Below, piece by piece: positions 35,650 to 48,000 of a stretch of DNA of 64,000 nucleotides. The stretch covers positions 7,118,001 through 7,182,000 of the forward strand of contig NC_089274.1 in the NCBI RefSeq assembly GCF_963678975.1, in the 5' to 3' direction. How positions within the stretch are numbered: position 1 is the first letter of the stretch; the number at the start of each line of letters is the position of its first letter. Below the pieces are notes generated by a model. That model was not told the origin of the DNA and did no database searches. It saw only the letters and a program-made list of their open reading frames with translations. The position numbers and the translations under genes were made by a program. The DNA comes from Dysidea avara (Eukaryota > Porifera > Demospongiae > Dictyoceratida > Dysideidae).

Positions 35650-37050
35650 ATTATTTCAACTCATTAGAAACATTTTGCAAACAAATATTCATGGGATAGT
35701 GATTACTAGCTATGCAAGTTTCAGTCCAGCGGCTCAACATTCAACCAGATTTCACACATCGCGGTGCATTTGCACAATGTTTCTAAATTTTATTAGCAAG
35801 TCAACATAATAGACTAGTATGCTCATTGTGTAGCAGGCAAGTGGCCTAAAAATGCAGTCAGCTTCAGACAAGTAATCAACAGCCCACACACAAGCATTAC
35901 AGTTATATGTCGTGTTGATGAATATGTTGAATGTGGTTTTATCTGAATGTGTTTACAGGAGATTTGACCAAACCTCAAAAATACCCTAAGTCATGTGACT
36001 ATATATAAATGATGCAATCCTTATACAAATATGACATAAACAATTATTAGTTTTCCATTTATGGTAAACGTATATTTATAGTGTCAGTTACAAGCACCAT
36101 GATAACTATGCAACCCTTAGATATGTTATAATGAACATGTAGCTATACACAGTATGTGCTTTGCACATAATAACCAATGCCATGTAGATTCTCTCTACTT
36201 TTAGCTATAGTTACCATTTTAAAAACTTACAGGTACGCATTAACTCTGATCAGTCAAATTCCTGTCCTGTGATACTTTTTGTTGAACTCCTAAGCTATAA
36301 GTAGGAGCTGATATTAAATTCTTTTGGTCATGCAGTATTCTATTTATAGCATTATTTTATTATATGGAATCTCAAGCACATATCATGTGTCTTGTACATT
36401 TGCATTACAATGTACAAATATGGTCAATTTGTGATAACCCATGTTGCATAGCCATGCAATAAAGTTATTGCACAATATAATTTTTTTTCAAAACAATTAT
36501 GCTCATCAGAGTACAAACAATCATGTCAAGATAGTATTGTGTTTCCTTCGAACATGTATGCATGCACATTTCTTGCATAGTATAACTCAAGAACAGTTAC
36601 CAAGTTTCCTTCCGGCATGCACATTAAATTTTAAAGCATCATACCAAATATTTTAATAGCACATGCAATCATGTATGCAGGGGCATAGCTATACAATGGA
36701 AACTATTCAGTCATGTCCCTGATAACCATATTATGAAGCTATAGAACCTTAAATAAATGATCCGCATTTTCAAGAATGGTACAGCGTGCACATTACCATG
36801 CACTCTTGCTAGTTATAAGGCCATGTATCATAGCACTTCAACTTGATTAGTATAGTTTCGAGGGAATAAGGTTGGTACATATCTGTGTTTAATCATTCAT
36901 GAGTACACTGGGTTTAACATGAATTAAAAAAAAATTTTTTTTCAATCTTCAGCCCATGAAACAACTAAGTTGACACTATGATAGAAAGCAGTCACTTGTG
37001 ACCTGGTCCTATTTTCTGTTTCCAAGCCTATCTCTGACCTATGCTGTGTG
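35650..37050. other. no gene seen
   Basis: AT-rich intergenic sequence upstream of the second ROCO gene, with no supported exon or named repeat. Any promoter for that gene would be here or within its first intron. Confidence 0.45.
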
Positions 37051-37065
37051 CCATAGTCACAGCCA

Positions 37066-37577
37066 GTGCCATCCAACTATACTCTGGTAATCATACACTG
37101 TAGCCGGTCCATGCAGTCTGCTAGCTCATGCAGACCCGGAGGGCTAACTGAACAGTCGAGTAAATTTACAACGAACGATACAAGCAGTCATGCATGCACA
37201 AATTTCCTGACCTTGCTGGCATCTCTTGTGGCATTAATAGCCATCGAGAGAGCTATCGTTCTCTCCATCATGGATAGTCGAGAGGATAGTCTTTACCAAT
37301 ATACGAGTCGAACCCTTAAGAGCTTATAATTTCAGTCATACTGACCAGAGAAGTGCCGCGCCGCGGACCGACAAACTGAGTTAATTCCCACACGAACCGT
37401 CACGGCTGGCAAGAGACTACGAAGCGCCGGACTCGGTAGAAGCACTGGCGAAGAAATTCTAGTTCAACACGACGCCACCGACTCAGGAATCGAAAGAATC
37501 ACAGAGATCAAATACTGTCAAACACAAACCAGTACACAACTTACGTATGATATTTCAGGATATTACGACGTAAACTA
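37066..37577 (+). other. possible exon(s), CpG-richer island
   Basis: An 87-codon frame starts at 37,066. Just beyond it, in another frame, an uninterrupted stretch of about 78 codons (roughly 37,342-37,577) has no start codon. The latter is GC-richer than its surroundings, with many CpG, and its product is polar (LIPTRTVTAGKRLRSAGL then GRSTGEEILVQHDA). I recognise no family. It could be a 5' exon of an unrecognised gene or an old element; splice ends are not clear. Confidence 0.25.
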
Positions 37578-37634
37578 ACGTTGTTTTGAGGTGTAGTTCG
37601 AGGTGTATCTCAGGTGTGGCTGGACGGATATCAG

Positions 37635-37720
37635 TAGTCTCGCGTGCCAGACGGTTTGTGTGGGGGCGGCAAATAAACCTATTTACCGCCCCCACACAAA
37701 CCGTCTGGCACGCGAGACTA
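37635..37720. mobile_element. 86-bp perfect foldback, 9-bp TSD family, copy 2
   Basis: Begins TAGTCTCGCG and ends CGCGAGACTA; two arms of about 41 bp with one mismatch meet at a 4-base loop. It is flanked by the perfect 9-bp direct repeat GGATATCAG (37,626-37,634 and 37,721-37,729). Same terminal motif and duplication length as the elements at 24,176 and 45,143, reduced to the termini alone. The near-identity of the arms suggests it is young. Confidence 0.95.
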
Positions 37721-38559
37721 GGATATCAGTGGCACAAAATTACCCATCCCTTTCCATCTGTGAGTGTATGAAACTCCAAACTTTAAATAATCGATATGAA
37801 AAGTAACCTCTAGCAGGAAGATCAAAGTTTGGCGAATTTGACTAGTGGCCGGGGGATATTTTGGGACCGTAAGTGCTCAGATTGAGGTGCATGTCCTCAT
37901 TTTCAATTGCAAGTGTCCCAATTAACAGGCATAATGTCGAATTGTTGCTGTTTACTGAGTGGATTCCCTGTGTAAATATTACAACTGTAGTATTAGAACA
38001 GAATTTTTGAGCTGGGCCGGTTAGGGTGGCACCAAAAGGCATAGTAAGCCTGTGCAAGGGTGCTTCCCTCAACATAAAATCTACAATACAAAAACAAAAG
38101 AGTTATTCTGTACTGAACTAAGATAGTAAGAATGAATGCATTGAGTGGCTGCTAAAATAGCCTGGACTAGACGTCAAAGTGGAGATTTGAATGTGATACT
38201 ATGACTTACATTTTTCGTACTCAATAGTTCTAACCCTTATAGTCAGTAGAATCATGTGATATTCATATATTCAGTTAAAGCAAATGGATATATTTGAGCA
38301 TATTGATTGTTTATTCAGTTGGACAAAGCCACTCTTCCCTGCCAGAGCCGGGGGCACACATACATATACAGCAACCTAAAGTACAGACAGAGAGATACTA
38401 CAAAGACAATAAACACAGCAAACAGATAACTAGCTACAACACATAATTATTACAAACCATTAAGAATTCAGTAAATCATTTGCTTCTTACAAGTAAAGCC
38501 ATGCATAATAACTATTCAGCTGCATAAATATAAAAGACAGTTAATTGTTCCACCAGTAG

Positions 38560-38970
38560 ATACCTTTAGAACGAAACAATTTCTGTGTAAATGAGAGCTT
38601 AAATTGACGTGGGACAACAAAATGAGGGGCGGTTCTGGTATCATAGTGCGATTGTCTGCCAAATTGAATTGGTGGATAGTATTTTCCGTGTCACTATATA
38701 TGATAATGGCGATATGACATAAGCAGACAATGGTGTTGGATCACTGATTGGACAGAAAATCATCCAAGCCTCCTCCGGAGAGCACTAACATGGTAAAATT
38801 TCCTCAATCCACAGACCACCCTAACAGCACGATTGAACATCTTCTCTAATCTGGACTGCAGATCATGACTCAAAGATGGCTCCCAGACTGACACAGCATA
38901 ACATATATAGGTGGGATAGTGCAAGAGACTGTATAAGAAGTGTCAGAATAGCCACAGGTAGCTAGATTCC
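38560..38970 (-). mobile_element. LINE C-terminal remnant
   Basis: The minus strand reads YVMLCQSGSHLSHDLQSRLE with RAVRVVCGL after it, and further on GRQSHYDTRTAPHFVVPRQF and KGIYWWN. This is the order expected at the end of a non-LTR reverse transcriptase ORF. Frame is broken between blocks. Confidence 0.75.
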
Positions 38971-38989
38971 TCTAATGGCAACCAATTAA

Positions 38990-39150
38990 GTACAATAATG
39001 TGCCATTTTCTTGCAAAGAGTTGAAATGTGAGATCCACCAGTTCTGTCGGTTAGATGGCTCTCCACTAACAAAGGTTGTTACTCATAAGTACTTGGGTGT
39101 TGTAATTGACAATGACCTTTATTGGACTTCTGCCTCGATAGATCTCTGAC
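38990..39150 (+). mobile_element. LINE fragment, plus strand
   Basis: Encodes LTKVVTHKYLGVVIDNDLYW, the YLGV.ID..L.W block that follows the reverse transcriptase palm. It is in opposite orientation to the LINE pieces on either side, so the locus was rearranged or hit by separate insertions. Confidence 0.75.
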
Positions 39151-39189
39151 TGAGACCAAACATTAAACCACATCAATTCAATTTCTTAA

Positions 39190-39650
39190 AACTCATTCAG
39201 TGGTCTCTGACCCATGAATGTAGCAAGCATAAATCCTCACAAAGCATTTGAGATACAGAGGAAAGGTCATCTCCACAACAGATTAAACAGGTGTCATCAG
39301 TAAACTGAACAAAGACTCCTTGTAAGAGCATATCATTCAAAATAAAAGGGGTTCCAGTTCTCTGCCTTGGGAATGCCACCCAACATAGTTCCCCAATTAG
39401 AGTACGAGTCACCTAGAAATGCCACACAAACTGTAGATTCCCTATCAAGAGCACAAGTGGCAATGTCTGTAACAAATAGAAGAATATGATTTGGCGAACA
39501 TCCACAACAGTAAGCTCCCTGATGATCATGATCATGAAGCAGACCATGATCCTCAAGATAACCCACACTGAGTTGGATGGTAACATGGTAGTGAGGCACT
39601 AATTTGCTTTTACTGTGTAATAATAGACACCAGTCATTATTATGCTGCAT
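39190..39650 (-). mobile_element. LINE reverse transcriptase core remnant
   Basis: Contains GGIPKAENWNPFYFE (the G.PQG..L.P..F box) and, one frame over, VQFTDDTCLI (the F/YADD box with Thr for Ala), preceded by DRESTVCVAFL. A frameshift separates the boxes. Same strand and likely same element as 38,560-38,970. Confidence 0.75.
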
Positions 39651-40839
39651 GCAGACCCCAATTTTTGCTTATAAATTTGAATGGATTTTAGCTTGAGGTC
39701 GAGTGTAAAGAGTTGTTACCCATGTAAAAGATAGCATGTCAATGACTGTCCCTTTAGAACATGTGACGCTTCTCCATCACTCCATGATATGCATTTTCAT
39801 GGACCATGCCAGCAGGACTTGCTGTATGACATACGCATTAGTACTCAGACTATTATAATAATTGATCAAGCAAAATTATGCCACCACAATAGATTATATA
39901 GTGCCTACATTTGATCCTGAAATGTAAAACTAAAATATCTGAGTAGTTATGGTGTGCAAGAACATTCACAGTTCAGCATGTTATAGGCTTGCTCACTATA
40001 GGAAATTTGTAATAGAATTCACTTATAGAAATATTAACTTTCGACTGTTCTATTAGAATATCTTATATTGAAAATATTACTATGGGGTGAGTCCCCGCAC
40101 TAAAGCTAATAAGTTATTGTCAATGTGATGTGAAACATGCAGTGCAATTGTGTTGTAAGTTAGAGGACAAGGAGAAAGGAACATGTTATTTCTAAGTTTA
40201 CAGCAGGAAAAATGTAGCTGCAACATTTAAAATATTCACAGATGCAGTGCAACACAACAATTTAACATGAAAAGTAAGTCGCATTCATTCCTCAAGGAAG
40301 GATAGTTTCCTACAAGTAAATCTTGTGAACAATCAAGATACTCTAGAGAACAGTTAATTATTTACTTCCTAACTCATTAATACACAAGATGTTAACTTGG
40401 CTCATTTGTAGTACTACGTACTAAATTATTTTATTTAAATGTCCACTATGTTTTATGGTTCATTATTTTTGCCATACAGAAAAGTCATACAAATGCACAG
40501 TTTGGTACAGGGTTTTCCCTGCCAGTAATACAGCCAAAACACACATGTCTGTTCTTCTAGTTCAATTATTTAATAGACTTAATGTTACCTACTTGTCTCC
40601 TGTAAAAAAATGTTTTCTCAGGTATCAATTCAACATGAACACTCTATAGATTGCATGGGGTATAGGCTTTATTTGTTTATTTATTTATTGCTTCTGTATG
40701 TGTGTTTTCAGATGTATCTTTGATAGCTGCACCCCCAGACTCTTGTACCAGTAACTCGGGAATCTTGGCTATACTCCTGACAGGACTACATATACAATCT
40801 ATCAAAGATCAAAGTTATTAACCATAGGCTGGCTGTGGG

Positions 40840-41050
40840 ACTTGCAATTACAAAAGAAATGATATCCTTACCAAAACAGCCAAGCTGTCGGGTGCAGCCC
40901 TCAGAGTGAAAAGGTTAAGAAATCAAAAGGTGCAATGATGCTATATAATGCCAATCATTTTAATGATTATGATGATCATAACTTTTTTTACCCTGGCCTT
41001 TTTGGAAGGGTGTACTCTCTTTTCACAGCTTGGCTGTTTTCAAGCGGTAA
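40840..41050. mobile_element. foldback element F1, copy 3, degenerate
   Basis: Left CCAAAACAGCCAAGCTGTCG and right TTTTCACAGCTTGGCTGTTT, with inner GGTGCAATGATG and CCTGGCCTTTTTGGAAGG in the expected order. The centre is shortened. The upstream CCATAGGCTGGCTGTGGGAC also matches sequence before the copy at 4,494, so the full element is longer than its hairpin. Confidence 0.8.
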
Positions 41051-41299
41051 GGTTTATATACATGCATGTTTTGCATGTCACAGCACAAATCTAACAATGC
41101 TGGAGGTAATGATGTATAACAAATTTTCAAACATGAAATCTGATGTACAAATGTGCAATCAGCTGAGGTGATCAGTGAAACTTACTGTAGCCCACTGTAA
41201 CATCAATGGTTACCTGATATTAACTGGGGAAGCAAATGTCAACTGTCCATATATATGTCTCATACAGCAGGTGAAAGTCCAGGTGGGACTTAGGGTGCC

Positions 41300-41480
41300 C
41301 ACACCTTCACCTGTGGACATAGCACAATCTTATGCGGGTTATTAGTCTTGCCCCAGGAGGAAGTGCCTGCACTGACTCCTTGTACGTACCTGAGTAACAC
41401 ACAGTGTCCCAGTGCTGGTTCACTGGCTAGCCGTGACCATGCTAACACGGTGCAGCTGAAGGCTTCGTGTTTTGTGTGTA
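41300..41480. other. unassigned open segment
   Basis: On the minus strand this GC-richer part is open and would encode LRYVQGVSAGTSSWGKTN and a short tail, but it opens from a CA repeat. I recognise no family. Probably an old repeat. Confidence 0.2.
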
Positions 41481-41604
41481 TGTCTATGCGTGCGTGCGTG
41501 TGTGCATGTATGTGTGTGCATGTGTGTGTTCTAGTGTAGCAGCCAAATATACTGTAGTGCATGCACACAGCAGTTAAAGGTTTAACTGCATGCCTTAGAG
41601 TGTT

Positions 41605-41605
41605 G

Positions 41606-41680
<75 letters not shown>
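41605..41680. repeat. (TG)n microsatellite
   Basis: About 75 bp of TG with one early GC interruption. Confidence 0.97.
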
Positions 41681-41682
<2 letters not shown>

Positions 41683-41869
41683 ACACTTGTGTGTACTGTT
41701 ATCCAGCACACTATACAACACTTTCCAAAACAGCCATCAAATCAGTATCTGAGCCTGAAATAACACTGATTTCACAACTTGGCTGTAACCAATACAGTAG
41801 GACTATCACAACTCTTGTATCTCAATTATGCTGGTGACATTTGATATACTATTGCATTGTGGATATTAT

Positions 41870-42300
41870 CAGTGACATCCCCCCTTCCTATATATATATA
41901 CAAGATTGAGATACTCTAATAGCCAGTCAGTCAATTACTCTAATAGAACAGTCAACACATGACACTATTGAGTATTGAGAATACAGAGTATGAAAACGTA
42001 TATCCTATGCATGGGTACACTGAACATAATTATTGCAAATGAAATGCACATGGTCCTATGCATGTCATTCTTTAGGTTCATTGCTAGCTGAACTATACTC
42101 ACGACTGTCACTCAACCCTATAATAGCTCTTGATCAATAAGTCCACTTAGAAAGCAGCATGATTTAGATATTTTGGGCATATATATATAAATTTCTTCTG
42201 CATTTAAAATTTGTCTGAAACATATGAAATATGAAATAGCTTCAGACCATATACTACCCTGGTGCCCCCCTCCCCCCCTTGCCAAAGTGATTTGCCCCTA
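41870..42300. repeat. dispersed repeat, family R2, copy 2
   Basis: Same landmark order as 16,860-17,340, including the paired TACTCTAATAG motifs at the left end and CCCCCCTCCCCCCC at the right end. Confidence 0.7.
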
Positions 42301-43189
42301 ACTATGCTGCAAATAATCTTGGGTGAGCTTGTGACCGATAACCACATGATAATTAAATTTTGATGTCACACACCTGTTTATGTCTATAACAGGATTTACT
42401 ACTGTGCTTATTATGCTGAATGCTTCAGGTCAAAAAAATTATAATAAAGCATTCAGTAACCCTAATAGAGCAGTCAAGCAGTTTCTTGACATGCATGACT
42501 CCTTATTGATGATCTCTCTCACAAATCCAAAACTTTGAAATTCTATTATCACTTATCAGAGAGTACAAATTTGTAGGATAAATGGTTCAGGACTAGTAGT
42601 GAGAGCATTGTCAACAGGAAGGAGTAAAATAGTGCAAGGTGGAGTTAACCACACTATTTCCTTCCTGTTTAACTATTAATCCCGAATACCACAGCCATCC
42701 GTCCAGACCATCCTATTTAAATTACTCTGACAACCCATAGCAACTGTTACTAAACAACAGAAATTCAAAAAATAAGCACTGTAAAAGACCTAGCTATATA
42801 TCACACTTAGCAACCATTGCTATGGGGGATCTATCACTATATATGGTAACACTAGTTGTCAAGTCGGACGTGTACTTACAATAGAACACTATCAGTTTAA
42901 TCAATCACATTATAGTACTGCAGATTTTTGTCAAGGGACCTAGACAAACAAGTGTAATACTAATTCTATTGGCTAATTGCTTGACGTAACAAAATAATAT
43001 GCAAGGTGTATTGAGAGTATAACCATAGATAATATATATATATGGTATAACCCAATCACTTGTTGGACTAGATATCAAAACATGAATAATGCACCTAATA
43101 GTGAGCATAGGTTGAGCATTGCAGCATGACAATTTGAAGAGTTCTCTCTATAATTATAATATGGATTGCATTTGTGGGCCCCTAAATAA

Positions 43190-43330
43190 ACAGTAGGGTG
43201 GTAAGATGTACAGTGAAACTTGTCTAAGTTGGTCACCTTCGGGCCAAAATTTCTTGTTGATAGGTACTAGGTAGTTAGTGTATAGTTGGCCTAAATAGGT
43301 AGGTGGCTGCTAAGCCACTGTACATCTAAA
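43190..43330. repeat. ACAGTGRAACTTGTCTAAG repeat, copy 1
   Basis: TACAGTGAAACTTGTCTAAG followed by GGTCACC and GGCCAAAATTTCT matches 44,112-44,240 (TACAGTGGAACTTGTCTAAG). The CAGTG.AAC start is typical of the ends of small DNA transposons. Confidence 0.65.
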
Positions 43331-43793
43331 TTATGTTAAAACGAGACCATCATGTGAGACTATATTATACAACAGTAGCCATGCTATAGAATCAGTAATA
43401 CTGGAGTACTTGGGACAAAATAATATTATAATTTGAAAACAGCCACATAATTATGCTCATAAAACAGTTTGCTCACATCCTATAACTGATTGTAACAACT
43501 TGAATTTCCTTATACCCAGTCACCTTGGATTTAGTCAATTTCATTATGACAAAACAGCTGATGTTAATGAATACAATTAACTGAACAGAAAATTCCTTTA
43601 ACACATACATACACAACATTGTCATTCTGTAAGTGCTAAAATTGTACAAGTTCTGTTGTCATGTGCTAGCACTGCCATATATGGTACAAAACATTACAAA
43701 CACAAGGGACACATTAAAACACAATGATTTTGTTGGATATTACAAGTGCATACAGTGTGCTATACATGTATTATATAAATACTATTTACTTAA

Positions 43794-44996
43794 TTAGCTT
43801 TTGCTAAATATGGTATCATAGTCAGTCAGAAATGCTTCCATTACTCGACTCTGAATTGGCATCAAAGCAGCGATGGCTAGCGAGTCTCCCTCGTTACGCA
43901 TGATCGTTGGACCGAAGACGATGGCCAAATTCGTGCTCTGCATCTTGTTCACAGTACTGAATTCCATCACCCTGGACAATGTAATGGATTTAGAGACATA
44001 TTTTACATCCATTCAAATATTAACACACTGTAAAAGTTATATGTGGCTCTCAACATTACTGTTTATAATGCACTGTGACATCTTACACATTACAATTTTA
44101 CTTTTAAAGTAACTACAGTGGAACTTGTCTAAGCTGGTTACACACTGGCCAAAATTTCTGGCCTTAGTAAGCAGGTGGACAGATGAATTACTGTATAAAC
44201 TTATCAGTTGGAACATCTTAAGTTGGCCATTTATTAGAAAGGTGACCATTCTATATTACAGGTTTCACAATATCAATATGCATATAGAGCTGTATGGTAC
44301 ATCAACTTACTTTCTCAAATGATCACTCAAAAGTTTTAATGTTGCATAGTTTGCCTTGGGTAGCTCCTTAACGCATGACTTTAACATTGTTATCTTCTTA
44401 ACATTGTTATCTTCTGAGGTGAAGCTTGCTCTACACAAAACGTACACAAATCAATCATCAAACAAAACAGCTCTAATATAACACACACGACACTCACTTC
44501 CAGCATCTATAAACTTATTGTACAAGCTGTATGGGATCAGTGGGTCAGGCAATTCCCTTAGAAACAGTTTCAGTGCTCCTGATATAATATTGATATCCTC
44601 CCATTCTTCATCGCCAAAGTTGACAGGCAGATCTGTGAAAATCGTGCACTTTAAATGAATTCATTGACATTATGTTCTATGACTGTTTTTTGAACATGAT
44701 TTCATTAATAAATTAATAAGGGCCACATAAGGCATACCTCTCCCATAATATAAGTTAATAGTACATTAATTTCACACACCAAAAAGTGTTCGTTTAACAT
44801 TCAAGAAGAAAAAAAAAAGTCTCATTTGACTTCGACAAGTATTTTGCATGTACGTACCTTGATCTGTTCTGTGTCGAAGTTTCTGGACCTGTGCAGCATT
44901 GCCAGACAGACGGTAGATACCGATGACCTCTAAGCCTGTGAATGGTAGCAAAAAAAATATCAGTAGTGAGGTACTGTGCTTTGAATATTACAAAAA

Positions 44997-45084
<88 letters not shown>

Positions 45085-48000
45085 CTTTAGCACGTTGTAT
45101 CCCTAAATCACACCTAACAATAGGGAGGGCAATACAAATGGGTAGTCTCGTGCCCAGATCCCACCCACTATATTAGGTAGGGTCTGGTGACTTGCACTAC
45201 ATTATTGGGCCATCCACCATAATATTGTTTATGTATGAGTATCTATGGTTTCAATTGGCCATCTTCATTGTTCAAGCCTATCAAATCGTGTTGTAGCTGA
45301 ATCGGAGCATCTGATTGGTCAGAAAATGCTCAAAACTTCAGCATTGTCATTAGACCCTACCTAATGCAGTGGGTGGGGTCTGGACACGAGACTAACAAAT
45401 GGGAGGCTTAACAGTCATTTTAATGGTGAAATATTATCTAAATCATACAGACTATAGAAGCTAATCTATGCACATGATAATACCATACCTCTCTTCTCAA
45501 TGTCTTCCATACATCTGACGAGAAATTTTGGTACAGTGGTACCTTCTACATCCACTAGCTTAGACAAATCACAGCCAAACACATTATCTGTGTGCAAAGA
45601 GAATAATACTAATTGAGTTATGCACCAGGACTGGTTATACATCTACTGTAGCATGTAGAGTATAGTATGCTGGGCCAATGATGAGCATTATGTAGAATAT
45701 GCAGGTAAACATTTTGCAATTCGCCTAACATCTTCATCCACACATGAACTCCCCAATGACTAAACAACTAGTAAATCTACTTGAGGCAAGAAGGGTGGGC
45801 ATTGTGGGAGCCAGCTATATCCCTGAGTTGTAGGAGGCTTTCCTCTAACAACATTAGCCCATGTATGCTTCTTACATAAAATTGTAAATGTCTCATTTCA
45901 GATACAGTATACCCAAATGAAGCAACTGGGTTTGTGCTTAGTAATTCAAATTAAAATTCCCTAACACAATTACTCTTGCAAAATTCATACAGCTTCTTAA
46001 CACAAACAAGGATTCATTTTGGGAGGAGATTCTTTTACATTGTTACCATGTATTGATACACACTGGAACATAATCACGTTACACTTGCAGGCTTACCAAG
46101 TATGATGCCTTGATTCCTTAGGGTTTCTGCTTGAGGTCTCTTGGCAATTAGCCTTCGAAGTCTGCTCCTGATTCGAACTACAGGCATGACAAACACACAA
46201 CCATATAACATGCAATGATGGTATTTAGAAACATTAGAACTAAGGAAGTAAGTGCAGTTTACAGGGTTCAGCTTGTAGGATGTGCTATTTGTCAATTAGT
46301 AACTCAAAGCAGATATCATATAGCAGATAGTTATTGAGACTGACTGGATGTGTACACAAAAGCCACTTCACTTGTTAAACAGAACACATAATACCTTGTG
46401 TTATTAGCATAAATTAAACAAGATTATCATATGTGTATTGCATTATGGGAGGTGGGTGTATTGTGTCTGACTGTTTGCTTGGATGTATGGGTGTGTGTGC
46501 ATGCGCGTGCGTGCATGAGTGTGTGCGTGTGTCCATGTGCGTGTTGTGAGATGTGCTTGCACACATGTCATACTCACCACTCTTTTCTGTTCCAGAGCTA
46601 CTGTCAATTGCTTCGGCATCTACTTCTTCGTCAGAGTCAGAACCACCTACTAGAACAACACAGCAACACACCATCACACAAAATATACCAATACACAATC
46701 TGTGCAAGACATTTGTACAAACTACACACAAGAATTGATATGTCAACTATCTCTGATGTACCCTATAGCAACTGTGCATTTTAACATCTTTATTCATTAC
46801 ATGTTTAATCAACCCCAGTACCTATTGAAATAAAATACTAGGTCTCAAAGTCTTCACTGTGGATTCATCTAAACACGATAGCATTGATGAAACAAGGAAA
46901 GATGACAGCAACATTTTATTACTAAACATAATTTATATAATAGAAAAATTTGTTTCAATAAAATGAAGCAGTTTTGTTCACATTCAGTTGCAGGTTGCAT
47001 TTCTGATACCAACAGTTCTATAGCACAAATGTCCTTACTTTGAAGACTTATTAGATACCTTGTTTTATATGTGTATAGACAAATTTTACAAGACAAAATG
47101 TACTTTGCTCCAAAATACTGTACAACAACAAAATGTAGGGGAGACCCCTATAACTTCACTAGACTATAACTGGTCACCACATAAAAAAACAGGTGGAGAT
47201 GGTACAATAGCTACATGCCATCTACCAAAATACACATTTAGTCTAGACTATATACTTTACATCACAAAATTATGGGAGTTTTTCTTTTTAGGACGATGAA
47301 GCATGAGAATGTACTTATTAGGATGGATATAGTAGATTTTTTAATCTTTTTGTTTATAAATACATGTGTGTTAATGCTGTGAAACCTTACTGGATAACTG
47401 ATTAACCAGCCAATCATCAGTTATTATTTTCACTAAACCGAACTCTTTAAAAATATGTGTTTTGGGTACTTTTCTCATGCTTTTTTTAACATTGCTATCA
47501 TACTTGTAGCTATAGGTATATAATCACTTGGTGCCTATAACTTTGGCCACTATGACAATCTGACAAAATGTTTACACTACAAATTTAAGGGTACGTAGCT
47601 TACATGCACAGAAATGTCAGTCATTTCAGATAACTGGGATAACTGACAGTTATAATTTGCTTGATAACTGGTTATGATATTCTGTCCAGTTTCACAGCTT
47701 TGATGCGCGTGGATTTAAAAACGGTTGTGCAAGCTGGGTGATGTTTCTGGTGAGGCCTTTAACAGTGTAGAGTTCTGCTGTGATGATTCTATACTACACT
47801 CTATAGCACTGCATGAATTGTATTCAACCGTGGCACTTGAAAAATCTACGGATGTGTATTAAAAATGGCCCGTGATGTACAACTACAGGTAATTCATGTT
47901 GGAATGACAAAGAAATAAAAAATTCCCTGTCTACAAGCATACATGTATGGCAGTAAAGCCATACACTGCACTACAACTACAAAGAAGGCACCACAGAAGC

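Noticed and set aside
41290-41837. Open frames through the TG repeat on both strands
   Set aside because: Driven by the repeat; no splice sites or family match.
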